The notes below the pieces were generated by a model. The model was not told the origin of the DNA, did not search any database, and worked only from the letters and a program-made list of their open reading frames with translations. Of a DNA stretch of 64,000 nt, positions 36,067-45,385 are shown piece after piece; the first letter of the stretch is position 1; every line of letters begins with the position of its first letter. The translations under genes and the position numbers were made by a program. This DNA comes from Leptospira hartskeerlii (lineage in GTDB: Bacteria > Spirochaetota > Leptospiria > Leptospirales > Leptospiraceae): assembly GCF_002811475.1 (NCBI RefSeq), contig NZ_NPDL01000004.1, forward strand, positions 428,749 through 492,748, read 5' to 3'.

Positions 36067-37005
36067 TCAGCATTCCTGATAAGGACATTCTGCACCTGCG
36101 GGTTCTACTTCTACAGTTGCATGCAGGATATGGAATTCTTTTGTGATATTGCGGATCTTCTCCTTTAACTTCTGAGCCCCCGCGATAGAAGTTTCCTGAA
36201 CGCCCACATGAAGAGTTAGAACATGATAATCTCCATCCATGGACCAAAGATGAAGATCATGAACTGAACGGACACCTTTCAATTTCAAGATCCGATTTTC
36301 TAATTCTTTCGTATCTATCCCTTCGGGAGAAGATTGAAGATGTAAAAGAAGTATCTTTCTTAAATTGCGGAAGGATTGGATCCCAACCCAAAGAGAGATA
36401 GCGATGGAAAGAATCGGATCTACCCAAGACCATCCGAATAAGATCAAAGCAATACTACCGAAGAATACCGCGACCCATCCGAGCACATCTTCCAAAAGAT
36501 GAAGGAATGCAGTCTTTGCATTCAGACCGGAACTATTCTTTAATTTGAATAATGCCGCTCCGTTTACGATCACACCTAATATAGAGAGGCCTAACATTCC
36601 CCAACCATTAGGAGAACCTGGCTCTTTTAATTTCGAAATAGCAAAGAATAAGATCCCGAATGAACCTAAAAATAGAACAAAAGAATTTACTAATGCAGCG
36701 GAAAGACTAAGTCTTCTATAACCGAATGTGAAAGTTTGGGTTCTTGGTTTTGCTGCGATCTTTTGGAAGATCCAAGCAAGAGCCAAAAATCCGCTGTCTC
36801 CCAGATCATGGAGAGAATCGGAAAGAATTGCCAAACTATTAAAAAAATATCCCCCTACAAATTCGATCCCTGCAAATCCAAAGTTTAAAAGAAATGCGAA
36901 AAAGAATGCGCGTGAATTTTCAGGCATAGAACTAGAATGAGGATCTCCCGAATGGGAATGAGAGTGTCCATGATGATCATCGTGAGAATGATGATGCCCG
37001 TGCAT
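36067..37005 (-). CDS. Cation diffusion facilitator metal exporter (ZitB/CzcD-like)
   Basis: The 312-residue protein begins with a His-rich tail (MHGHHHSHDDHHGHSHSHS) and has six membrane helices. The metal-site pairs are DSLHDLGD in helix 2 and HLLEDVLG in helix 5, and a C-terminal cytosolic domain (VHDLHLWSMDGDYHVLTLHV) follows. Together these define the CDF family, exporting Zn2+ or related divalent ions in exchange for protons. The metal preference is not certain from sequence. Confidence 0.92.
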   Translation of the reverse strand: MHGHHHSHDDHHGHSHSHSGDPHSSSMPENSRAFFFAFLLNFGFAGIEFVGGYFFNSLAILSDSLHDLGDSGFLALAWIFQKIAAKPRTQTFTFGYRRLSLSAALVNSFVLFLGSFGILFFAISKLKEPGSPNGWGMLGLSILGVIVNGAALFKLKNSSGLNAKTAFLHLLEDVLGWVAVFFGSIALILFGWSWVDPILSIAISLWVGIQSFRNLRKILLLHLQSSPEGIDTKELENRILKLKGVRSVHDLHLWSMDGDYHVLTLHVGVQETSIAGAQKLKEKIRNITKEFHILHATVEVEPAGAECPYQEC

Positions 37006-37099
37006 GTATCTAAAATAGAGAACATATCCAAATTCTTCCAGTCACTTTTTTGGAAATTGGTTGCAGGATAACGGGTTCTCTTTATCGATAAGAGCTGGT

Positions 37100-37711
37100 A
37101 TGAGTGAAACTTCGAAAGAACAAGAGTTGGAGATCCTCGCAAGAGAAGTGGCTCCTTGCGTTCGATGCAAATTGAATACAACTCGGACCCAGACCGTTTT
37201 CGGAGAAGGGAATCCGAATGCGGAAGTGATGTTCATAGGAGAAGGTCCAGGCAAACAAGAGGACCTGACAGGTAGACCCTTTGTAGGAAAAGCAGGAGAA
37301 TTATTAACTAGAATTATAGAAAGAGGGATGGGAGTTTCGAGAGACAGGGTTTACATTGCGAATGTCACTAAGTGTAGACCAACTGTAGATCTAAAATTCG
37401 AAAAAGACAGACCTCCTGAAGACGACGAAGTAGTTGCATGTTCTCCTTTTTTACTCAGGCAAATTTCAATTATACAACCTAAAGTGATTATTACCTTAGG
37501 AAATCCTTCCACTAGGTTCATTCTGAGAACAAAAGAAGGGATCACCAAACTCAGAGGAAATTGGGGTGACTTTCATGGGATCCCTGTTATGCCTACTTAC
37601 CATCCAAGCTACGTAATCCGCAATGGTGGTGAAAATAGTCCCTTAAAAAGAGATGTCTGGGAAGATATAAAAAAGGTCTTGGATAGGCTGGATTGGAAAC
37701 GTCCGGGATAG
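37100..37711 (+). CDS. Type-4 (iron-sulfur) uracil-DNA glycosylase
   Basis: The ATG at 37100 gives a 203-residue protein. It has the family's opening CVRCKLNTTRTQTVFGEGNP, the catalytic motif GEGPGKQEDLTGRPFVGKAG, NVTKCRP and the late MPTYHPSY. Four Cys (the CxxC, that of KCRP and that of VACSPF) can hold a 4Fe-4S cluster. It removes uracil from DNA. The longer reading from 37061 adds 13 residues without support. Confidence 0.93.
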   Translation: MSETSKEQELEILAREVAPCVRCKLNTTRTQTVFGEGNPNAEVMFIGEGPGKQEDLTGRPFVGKAGELLTRIIERGMGVSRDRVYIANVTKCRPTVDLKFEKDRPPEDDEVVACSPFLLRQISIIQPKVIITLGNPSTRFILRTKEGITKLRGNWGDFHGIPVMPTYHPSYVIRNGGENSPLKRDVWEDIKKVLDRLDWKRPG

Positions 37712-37859
37712 AATAAATAGATCCGATATCCAAGTAAAAAGAAGTCTCTTGTAAATTTGTTTCTTGCAGATGGGAAAACTCGGATCTAATCTGACCCTCT
37801 ATTTGTAATCGGGCGTATTCACCTGATTTTTGAATAGGGAACTCTTTCAGGAGAATCGA

Positions 37860-38816
37860 ATGGAAAATTCAACGACTCGCGCCAAGTTTGACGGGGCCGG
37901 ATGGGACCTATTTAAATTATATCTTTTTAATGCTTTAGCTACGATCAGTACTTTAGGTATTTATTCATTTTGGGCAAGAGTAAGGGTAGAAAGATATTTA
38001 AGACAACATACTAGTTTTTTAGGACAAAGATTCGATTTCCACGCTACCGGTTTGGAAAGATTTTTAGGATTTTTAAAAGCGGCTCCTATTGCAATCATCC
38101 TATTCTGCGCAATTAAATTCCCTTTACAATGGTGGGTCTTTACAGCAGAGCTTGAGCCTCTCTCAAACGTAATTCCGATCTTTCTTCTTTTATATATCTT
38201 GGGACCTTTTATTTTCGTTGGAAGATTGAGATATCATTTAAGTAGGACATCCTACAATAATATCAGATTCCATTTTGCGGGAAAGGTTCTGGAACTAGTC
38301 AAAATTTTCTTAGTTGGTATTCCACTTACGATCATCACATTAGGATTTTATTCTCCTTGGTTCACGATCCGTTTGAAAAGATTTCAGATAGAGAATACAT
38401 ATTATGGCAACGCAGGGTTTAAGTTTGATGGAACAGGAGGATCTTTATTTTGGATCCATCTGAAAGGTTTCCTTCTACTTTTACCTACACTTGGATTTTA
38501 TGCATCTTGGTGGCAGGCGAATGTTTATAACTATTTTTGGAATCAAACCACTGTAAACGGGATCAGATTTAAGTCCAATTTAAAGGGAGAAGATATACTC
38601 GTTTATACCATTCTTTCCTATATGGCGATCTTGTTCTCTCTTGGTTTAGCGTTTCCCTGGATTGCAGTAATTTGGTATAAATTATTCTACGAAGCGATAT
38701 CCTTGGAAGTGGAACCGGATCTGAGCCAGATCCAGCCTGAATTTGACAAAGGAGCTTCCGCATTGGCAGAAGGATTCGAAAGTTCTTTGGAAGCACTGGC
38801 AGATATATTCGATTAA
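37860..38816 (+). CDS. DUF898 (YjgN-like) membrane protein
   Basis: An AGGAGA site before the ATG at 37860 sets the start. The 318-residue protein repeats a DUF898 unit: F-x-F-D-G-x-G-W-x-L-F-x-L-Y-L-x-N-x-L, ending L-G-I/F-Y-S-x-W-x-R-V-R-x-x-x-Y, at the N-terminus and again in the middle (GNAGFKFDGTGGSLFWIHL). Several helices follow. The function of the family is unknown. It is 22 bases before the M48 protease gene and probably forms an operon with it, a pairing that I have seen noted for this family. Confidence 0.85.
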   Translation: MENSTTRAKFDGAGWDLFKLYLFNALATISTLGIYSFWARVRVERYLRQHTSFLGQRFDFHATGLERFLGFLKAAPIAIILFCAIKFPLQWWVFTAELEPLSNVIPIFLLLYILGPFIFVGRLRYHLSRTSYNNIRFHFAGKVLELVKIFLVGIPLTIITLGFYSPWFTIRLKRFQIENTYYGNAGFKFDGTGGSLFWIHLKGFLLLLPTLGFYASWWQANVYNYFWNQTTVNGIRFKSNLKGEDILVYTILSYMAILFSLGLAFPWIAVIWYKLFYEAISLEVEPDLSQIQPEFDKGASALAEGFESSLEALADIFD

Positions 38817-38837
38817 TTCCAGTCCAATAGAATACAC

Positions 38838-40013
38838 ATGAAAGATAAACTATACAATGGAAAAACCGCTATTCCTTTTGAAGGGGATCTGGTTCCTGAG
38901 AAAGACAGATTAGTCTTTCTTTCGGAACAGAAGTCCTTTAGTTTCCAATATTCTGATATTCTAAACTTAGATCCTGTAGGTAGAGAATTTAGAATAGAGA
39001 TCCGGAATCCGGAAAATCCCGCGTATAGTTTCGTGGTAGTATTCTATTCAAAGGAAAGTTATAATTCTATTCTGGCTGGGAGAAAATCCCAAAATAAATT
39101 CCCATTTTTGAATGTTTGGCAGAATACACATTTTGCTCTTAAGCTAGGCGCATTGGCGCTAACTGCATTCTTGGCTTTTTCAGTTTATAATGTAGGGCTT
39201 TCTTACGCGTATTTTTTTGTTCCAACCAGTTACGATAAAAAACAATCAGAGGTAATGTCCGGATGGGTTCGAGATTATTTTTCTGAATGTTCTTCTCCTG
39301 CTTTAAAATCTACAATGAAGAAGATCAGCAAAAAACTGAAGGATGCGGATGATCCTTTTGATTACGATATTATTGTGATAGATGACGAGGTGTTTAACGC
39401 ATTTGCTATGCCTGGCGGGACCATAGTAGTTTTCACTGAATTATTAAAAAAGACCGAAACTCCGGAAGAACTTGCGGGAGTATTGGCTCATGAGATGGCC
39501 CATATTCATAAAAGGCATGGTGTACGCAGACAAATACGTTCTGCAGGGAATGTTGTATTATTATCCTTAGGAATCGGTTCCGGTTTTGAAGGAGTAGACA
39601 TGTTGGAAAACATGGATTCTCTTTACGAGGTCTTAAGCGTTACCATTTACGATCAAAAATTCTCCAGAGAATACGAATCCGAAGCAGATGAGATCGCTTT
39701 AGAAAAATTAAAAAAATCGAATGTAACTGGAGAAGGTTTCTTAACCTTTTTTAAGAGGATCCAAGAAGAATACGAAATTCCCGGGGAAAGCGAAGCTGAA
39801 GATGCGGCTAGTGATGATACAGTCAAAATCCCCGATTTTTTAAGTTCTCATCCTGCTACAGAGGACAGGATTGAATATGTGAAGAACATAATCTCTCATC
39901 CAGAATATCCTAAAGGAAAATTAGGAATTTCTAGCAAAGAATGGAATCGTACTAGACAACTTTGTTCGCCAGTTAAGCCTAGGAAAGAATTTAAGAATCC
40001 TTTGGATTTATAA
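38838..40013 (+). CDS. M48-family zinc metalloprotease with membrane anchor
   Basis: The 391-residue protein has an N-terminal domain, a membrane helix (~95-120, LGALALTAFLAFSVYNVGL), then an M48 protease domain with HEMAHIH (His218, Glu219, His222) and the third ligand in EYESEADEIAL. The VFTELLKK and AMPGG features are family-typical. It is probably a membrane-bound protease acting in the periplasm in quality control. It follows DUF898 and faces a convergent gene. Confidence 0.92.
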   Translation: MKDKLYNGKTAIPFEGDLVPEKDRLVFLSEQKSFSFQYSDILNLDPVGREFRIEIRNPENPAYSFVVVFYSKESYNSILAGRKSQNKFPFLNVWQNTHFALKLGALALTAFLAFSVYNVGLSYAYFFVPTSYDKKQSEVMSGWVRDYFSECSSPALKSTMKKISKKLKDADDPFDYDIIVIDDEVFNAFAMPGGTIVVFTELLKKTETPEELAGVLAHEMAHIHKRHGVRRQIRSAGNVVLLSLGIGSGFEGVDMLENMDSLYEVLSVTIYDQKFSREYESEADEIALEKLKKSNVTGEGFLTFFKRIQEEYEIPGESEAEDAASDDTVKIPDFLSSHPATEDRIEYVKNIISHPEYPKGKLGISSKEWNRTRQLCSPVKPRKEFKNPLDL

Positions 40014-40035
40014 GAACAATACCCTTATCAACCGG

Positions 40036-40055
40036 CTTGTTAGAATTCCAACAAG
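40036..40055. repeat. Palindromic element, copy 2
   Basis: CTTGTTAGAATTCCAACAAG is a 20-base palindrome with one mismatched pair; its core TGTTAGAATTCCAACA fits the pattern TGTYRGAAYTCCWACA. Confidence 0.65.
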
Positions 40056-40060
40056 AGGCG

Positions 40061-40092
40061 TAATGCGATGTCGGAACTCCAACATCGCATTA
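40061..40092. repeat. Palindromic element, copy 3, long hairpin
   Basis: TAATGCGATGT and ACATCGCATTA pair perfectly around a CGGAACTCCA centre. The core TGTCGGAACTCCAACA matches the same pattern. It sits between convergent genes and may end both transcripts. Confidence 0.75.
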
Positions 40093-40110
40093 CCAAAGGT
40101 AGATCTTTTT

Positions 40111-41037
40111 TTATTCTCCCTTCTTTTTAGCTAACCAATCTGCGATCTTCTGATAAATATCCGAAGGTGCAGACTCGTGTGCGAATAAAGAAAGGTGATC
40201 GTAGTCAATTTTTCCGCCATTATCCCGTCCTGCTTCGAAGAACTGAGTGAATCCTCTTTTTCTGCGATAAACTGGATGAATGGATTCGGAAGTTGCAATA
40301 TTGTCTAACTTGCCTGCCACAAATAGAGTAGGAAAATCCATTAACTCGAAGTCCGCCCAAACTTTAGGATTTTCTTCTAGCGAAGGAAGATAATTCCATA
40401 ATGTTTGGTAAAGATATAAAGTTGTAGGATTGTCTTCGTCCAAAGAAATAAATCTAGAACAGAAACTATCCTTATTCTTACAAGAATTGGAAAGGTCAGT
40501 TCCGAATCGTTTCTCTTTTTTCATATCATCTATGAAACTATCGTTGTATTTATAATCCATTCCGGTTCCCAAAAAGAAAACCTTAGAGATTGCGGGATCT
40601 TTTTTGGATCGGATAAAATGAAGAATTGCCTGGCCGCCGACTGAGACTCCGCCTAAAATATAATCCTTACGATTGCTTAAGCCCTGTACCTGAGAGACCG
40701 CTTGGGGAATCAACTTTTCTCCCACTTCCTTCAGATCTAATCCAGGATATACTTCGAAATGCAAAAGGAAAACGGAGAATCCATTTCCGCTTAGCACTCC
40801 AATAAGTCCGTTATAATCTCCGAGATACAAAGACTTTTTATTCACAAGGATTGGATCCAAAAGTAGAACAGGTGGATAATCCGAACTGTGTTTTAGAAAG
40901 TTGGTGAGATATACGTTAGACGCTATATTTGCGGTCTGATTTTTGAAAGTTTCTTCCGTGATCACCGCATATCGAGTGCAGGAAAAAAACAGAAAAATGG
41001 AAAATAAGAAGAATATGATTTTATTTTTGAATTTCAT
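40111..41037 (-). CDS. Alpha/beta-hydrolase lipoprotein
   Basis: The ATG at 41037 gives a signal peptide ending LFFSC (lipobox), about 308 residues in all. The nucleophile region reads GGVSVGGQAIL (nucleophile elbow with Ser), an Asp lies in VAGKLDNIAT, and a His in DHLSLFAHESA completes a plausible triad. It resembles PhaC-like and lipase-type hydrolases, but the substrate is unknown. The longer reading from 41073 would overlap the upstream gene and bury the signal. Confidence 0.75.
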   Translation of the reverse strand: MKFKNKIIFFLFSIFLFFSCTRYAVITEETFKNQTANIASNVYLTNFLKHSSDYPPVLLLDPILVNKKSLYLGDYNGLIGVLSGNGFSVFLLHFEVYPGLDLKEVGEKLIPQAVSQVQGLSNRKDYILGGVSVGGQAILHFIRSKKDPAISKVFFLGTGMDYKYNDSFIDDMKKEKRFGTDLSNSCKNKDSFCSRFISLDEDNPTTLYLYQTLWNYLPSLEENPKVWADFELMDFPTLFVAGKLDNIATSESIHPVYRRKRGFTQFFEAGRDNGGKIDYDHLSLFAHESAPSDIYQKIADWLAKKKGE

Positions 41038-41051
41038 TTTATGATCCGAAA

Positions 41052-42116
41052 TTAATTTCTTTTGTTTAACCAATGGATGATTGTTGGAAACACTTCGTCA
41101 TCCGCCTTCTTCCCTACGACTAAGTCAGTATGACCGTAATCTTCTGAAAAACCTTTTCCTTTAGAAAGTACGAATAAGGTTTTGTCTGTAGAACCTAACT
41201 GGTCATATACGTATCTGAGAGAGTATGTGAATCCTAACTTGTCTCTTCTGCCTGCAACTAATAGTACGGGGATCTTGATATTTCCGAAAGCTTGTGAATA
41301 AATGAGCTTTCCGTCTTCGGAACGAAATTGTCCTGTCTCCACGATCTTATCCATCTGTCTTGCTTCTCGTTTGGAAACTGTTGCGATGGAGTCGGTAAAA
41401 ATCCCGGATATAATTTTAGGTTCTATGTTCGGCTGGTGCCAAAATACTTCTTCGAAACTTCTTTTAGGAAAGATAGGTAGTCCTGTTCCCCCTCTGACTC
41501 CGGACCAAGTTTCTGTCGGAACTGCAGGCCAGAGATTCATTGCCCATGTAAAGCTGGACCATAATTTTAAAACATCGGATGGAGGATCCATGATCGCAGG
41601 AGAACCGATCGCTACGAAGTTAGCTACTCTGTTCTCACCTAAGCTTCCTAGTCTTGCGTATTGGAGCATTCCTCCCATACTATGACCGATCCAGTTTACC
41701 TTTTCTTTGCCGGTGTTTTTTAGAACATATTGGATTGCTGCATCCGCATCTTGTTTTATATAATCATCGATGGAATAATCAAAAGTTTTATCTCCCCAGA
41801 ATAAAGAAGGAGATCCTGCTTCTTGTTTTCCTCTCAACTCCAAAAGCCAAACATCGTATCCTTCTTTTTGAAGATGTGCTACTATGGACGACTTTTCATT
41901 GATCTTAAGATAGATACGATTCGCTATAAATCCGTGACAGAGTATCACAGGATATTTTTTATTAGCAGTTCCTTGCAAAGGAGGAAAATGTTCCAGAGTC
42001 AGGTCCCAACCATCAGAGGTCTTAGGGTGAAGGATCTCTCCTTTTAGCGCGATATTCGCGGAACAAGAAACGATTAGCGGTACGCATACGGAGAATGCGA
42101 AAAGAAAACGAAGCAT
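41052..42116 (-). CDS. Alpha/beta-hydrolase lipoprotein
   Basis: The 354-residue protein has a signal peptide with lipobox IVSC. The hydrolase features are VILCHGF (oxyanion region), GHSMGGMLQ (nucleophile Ser), VAGRRDKLG (acid) and EDYGHTDLVVG (His). It is a lipase/esterase-type fold exported to the envelope. The next gene on the strand is a related hydrolase lipoprotein, 14 bases away; the two look like diverged duplicates or partners. Confidence 0.8.
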   Translation of the reverse strand: MLRFLFAFSVCVPLIVSCSANIALKGEILHPKTSDGWDLTLEHFPPLQGTANKKYPVILCHGFIANRIYLKINEKSSIVAHLQKEGYDVWLLELRGKQEAGSPSLFWGDKTFDYSIDDYIKQDADAAIQYVLKNTGKEKVNWIGHSMGGMLQYARLGSLGENRVANFVAIGSPAIMDPPSDVLKLWSSFTWAMNLWPAVPTETWSGVRGGTGLPIFPKRSFEEVFWHQPNIEPKIISGIFTDSIATVSKREARQMDKIVETGQFRSEDGKLIYSQAFGNIKIPVLLVAGRRDKLGFTYSLRYVYDQLGSTDKTLFVLSKGKGFSEDYGHTDLVVGKKADDEVFPTIIHWLNKRN

Positions 42117-42194
42117 ACCCGCGATACTCCTCTTTGCCGAAATGGAATCAAGGAAAATTCAAAACTATATTTGAAGTAAAGAACGATGTTCGTA

Positions 42195-42908
42195 CTAACC
42201 GATGCGGAGAAGATGTAGAAAGGAATTCACAGACTTCTTCACAGTTGGAAAGAATCGGATCTTATGAAGTAGCGGATTCCACCAACCTGTGGTAATACAA
42301 AAATACGTATCGTATGGAGCCGTATGATGTATTTTATGATGCTCAGGCGAAAGTATCCAACGCTTTTTTTGCATATATTTAATAACTTTGTTCGGTTCGT
42401 CTTGGTGGGCCCATTTATGGATCTGATTGGTGAAGAAGATCCCGATCAGAACAAGTATCCAAAATGTTCTCGCCCAAGGAAAAATCTCGCTCTCTAAAGG
42501 TGCAAAAAAGCAATACAGAAGAATGGGGAGAGAGACTAGACAATTATTTCCATTAGTCTCCACAAAATCATGTCGAGTGATCCCTTTAGGGTTTACATGA
42601 TGATCTCTGAAGGGAAAAATAAAAGCCGGTCCTATATAAGGTGTGAATTCGTTCCCAAAACTATCTCCTAAAAAATGAACAAAGCCGGAAAAAAAGTCCG
42701 CAGTAATATAAGCTAAGAATAAGAGAGCTGCAAGTTCGGATAAGAAAATCCAGGGAGACTCCTGGAGAATAGACATAGATAACGTTCCGAACTCATACAG
42801 ACATAGTCCGGAAAAAACTAAGAATAAAACGATACTTAGAACTTCCACGAGTCTATGGATCTTAAAGGGAGAAGGGAATAAAATTCTCAGTAAGTTCATG
42901 GTTCTCAT
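42195..42908 (-). CDS. CarF/PEDS1-type membrane lipid desaturase (plasmanylethanolamine desaturase-like)
   Basis: The 237-residue protein has four to five helices and the His-rich pattern of the Kua/TMEM189/CarF family: FSGFVHFLGDSFG, FPFRDHHVNPKGITRHDFVETNGNN (in parts), QIHKWAHQ and SPEHHKIHHTAPYDTYFCITTGWWNP. In animals and Myxococcus these enzymes introduce the vinyl-ether bond of plasmalogens. The histidine motifs are complete. Substrate in this organism is inferred; no other ether-lipid gene is adjacent. A second in-frame ATG at 42899 could be the start. Confidence 0.85.
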   Translation of the reverse strand: MRTMNLLRILFPSPFKIHRLVEVLSIVLFLVFSGLCLYEFGTLSMSILQESPWIFLSELAALLFLAYITADFFSGFVHFLGDSFGNEFTPYIGPAFIFPFRDHHVNPKGITRHDFVETNGNNCLVSLPILLYCFFAPLESEIFPWARTFWILVLIGIFFTNQIHKWAHQDEPNKVIKYMQKKRWILSPEHHKIHHTAPYDTYFCITTGWWNPLLHKIRFFPTVKKSVNSFLHLLRIG

Positions 42909-43003
42909 TTACACATTTGTCCGCAGATTTGCAAAAGTTTTTTTAAATCCCGCTTTTCAATCTCGCCTAAGAAATTCTTATTTGAAAGTCCACGGCATCA
43001 AGA

Positions 43004-45385
43004 ATGATTCTACGACGTCTTAAAAGATTGATTTATCCTCCATTATCCGCCGATCCTGAAAAAGACGTTTCGATCAAACTTCTTTATGGTCTAATGTATG
43101 TCACCTTCGCGGTCGCAGTATTATATCGGATCATTCATCCGCTCATTTCTGAAAAACCTAAGAACGCTTATTATTCTTTCTATATCATTCCAACTGCAGT
43201 GATCCTGTGCCACCTTCTTGCCAAATCGGGAAGGGTAAAACTAGGCGCAAATATCATGATCTTCTTACAATGGTTGGCCCTTTGTATCGTATCTATGAGA
43301 GAAGGTGGAGTTTATGCCACATCGTTCTCTCAATTTATGATCATTATAGTGCTCGCTTCTTTGATCTTGGGACAAGTTGGTGCACTATTCTATGCACTTC
43401 TCTCTTTTTTGACAGGGCTCTTAAGTATTTACTTAAAATCAAAGGGAATGATAGCGGCTCCAAATTATCCTTCGGGGGAATGGTCCGTATTTATTGGAAA
43501 TTCCGTGGGCTTTTTTATGTCCTGGATACTGATGAAATTCGGTTTATCAGGATTATCTAAAATACGAGAAGAATTATCCAGGGCCCAGATCGATGCCAAG
43601 TTAGGCGCGATCACTCTTAATTTGGAAACTAAGGAATTAACCTTATCCAAAGAATACCTGATCATGTTGGGGAATAAAACCGCAAAAGGATCTATGACGA
43701 TGTCGATGGATCAATTTTTGGAACGATATGTAGAAGGAGAAGATAAGGAAAGAATACCTGCTATTCTCGCAGAAGGAGCAAAAAATTTTAGTGATCCTTC
43801 TTATTCTACGGAATTTATTTTTAGAGCCAAGGGAGATGATGGCAAAACCAGATATATTTTAGCCAAAGGTAAATATAAGGATTCCATAATGGGTTATGGG
43901 ACCGGCCAAGATATTACTGAAAAACATATTGCCGGCGAGGAGATAAAAGCCAGTCAGGAATTATTCTCCAAAGTATTCAAATTAAGTCCTTATGCTACTT
44001 CTATCTCTAATTTCGATGATGGAAAATATGTGGATATCAACGACGGTTTTACCGAGTTACTTGGTTTCACTCGAGAAGAAGCGATCGGCCGTACTAGCGT
44101 GGAGCTGGGCATATGGTTGAGTTCCGACGAAAGAGATTATTTTAAGGAAAAGATCAAGAGGGACGGATTTTTATATAACGAAGAAATAACATTCCAAGCC
44201 AAAGATGGGCGCCTTATCCGGGTGGAATTTTCCACCAGATTCACGACCATAGACGGAGAAACCCGTATGATCAATATGGCAAAAGATATTTCTTCCAAAA
44301 AAGAAGCGGAAGAATTAAGGGTCTTGAATAATGAAATCTCGGCTCAGAATGAATTGATCGCAAAACAAAAAGCGGAATTAGAATCTACACTTGAATATCT
44401 TCAAAAAACCCAAAATCAACTCATACTTTCCGAAAAGATGGCTTCGTTAGGACAGTTGGTTGCAGGGATTGCACATGAGATCAATAATCCTATCGGGGTG
44501 ATCCGAGCAGCGAACGAATCGGTCAAAAACCATTTTGATCGCGTCTTAGATAGAATGCAGGAAGCTGCTTCCGTTTTGGAAAATCTTGGCAACGATGCTA
44601 AGATCGAATTCCAGACTTTATTAAAAAAAGGAAGGGCTTACCAAGAAATTATCCCTCCGAAAGAAGTGCGAGCTAAAACTAAAATTTTAGAATCTAGATT
44701 GAGGGAACTTCGAATTTCGGAAGCCAGAAATATAGCAGAGGGTTTAATAGAGGCCGGACTAGAAGCAGCTCTGGAAGATTTTCCGAAACTATTCGTCGGA
44801 GAAAAAATACAACAAGTGATCCAATATGCTTTGGATGAGATCCAAGCAAGCAGAAGTTCCAAATTGGTGGATATGTCCGTAGACAGGACTTCTAAGATTG
44901 TATACGCACTTAAAAATTTCTCTCATTTCAGCAATGGCGGACCGAAAGCTCCGGTCGATATCAGAGAAAGTATCGATACAGTTCTAACAATTTATCAAAA
45001 TCAATTGAAGTCCGGAATAGAGATCATAAAAGAATATGAAGCCGGAATTCCGATCATCCAAGGATATTCAGACGATCTATTACATGTGTGGACCAACTTG
45101 ATCTATAATGCAGCGCAAGCGATGGGATTCAAAGGAATTCTAAAAATAAATGTACATGACTTCGAAGGAAATCATATCTGCATTAAAATTTCGGATAACG
45201 GACCAGGTATTCCGGAATCGATCCAAGAGAGAATTTTCGAACCATTCTTCACAACCAAAGCTCCTGGGGAAGGTTCCGGATTAGGATTAGACATTGTAAA
45301 ACGTATCGTGGAAAACCACGGTGGATCTATCGCATTCGAAACTTCTTCTAAAGGAACTGCATTCTTAGTGATCTTACCTCAGTGA
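43004..45385 (+). CDS. Membrane sensor histidine kinase with PAS domains
   Basis: The 793-residue protein has about six N-terminal helices (~28-185), two PAS/PAC units (~200-310 and ~320-430), a coiled-coil linker, HisKA with phosphoacceptor His491 in LVAGIAHEINNPIG, a long helical insert (~510-620), and HATPase_c with N box NLIYNAAQAM, G1 DNGPGIP and G2 GEGSGLGLDI. It should autophosphorylate in response to a membrane or cytosolic cue. No response regulator gene is adjacent, so it is an orphan kinase. Confidence 0.93.
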   Translation: MILRRLKRLIYPPLSADPEKDVSIKLLYGLMYVTFAVAVLYRIIHPLISEKPKNAYYSFYIIPTAVILCHLLAKSGRVKLGANIMIFLQWLALCIVSMREGGVYATSFSQFMIIIVLASLILGQVGALFYALLSFLTGLLSIYLKSKGMIAAPNYPSGEWSVFIGNSVGFFMSWILMKFGLSGLSKIREELSRAQIDAKLGAITLNLETKELTLSKEYLIMLGNKTAKGSMTMSMDQFLERYVEGEDKERIPAILAEGAKNFSDPSYSTEFIFRAKGDDGKTRYILAKGKYKDSIMGYGTGQDITEKHIAGEEIKASQELFSKVFKLSPYATSISNFDDGKYVDINDGFTELLGFTREEAIGRTSVELGIWLSSDERDYFKEKIKRDGFLYNEEITFQAKDGRLIRVEFSTRFTTIDGETRMINMAKDISSKKEAEELRVLNNEISAQNELIAKQKAELESTLEYLQKTQNQLILSEKMASLGQLVAGIAHEINNPIGVIRAANESVKNHFDRVLDRMQEAASVLENLGNDAKIEFQTLLKKGRAYQEIIPPKEVRAKTKILESRLRELRISEARNIAEGLIEAGLEAALEDFPKLFVGEKIQQVIQYALDEIQASRSSKLVDMSVDRTSKIVYALKNFSHFSNGGPKAPVDIRESIDTVLTIYQNQLKSGIEIIKEYEAGIPIIQGYSDDLLHVWTNLIYNAAQAMGFKGILKINVHDFEGNHICIKISDNGPGIPESIQERIFEPFFTTKAPGEGSGLGLDIVKRIVENHGGSIAFETSSKGTAFLVILPQ

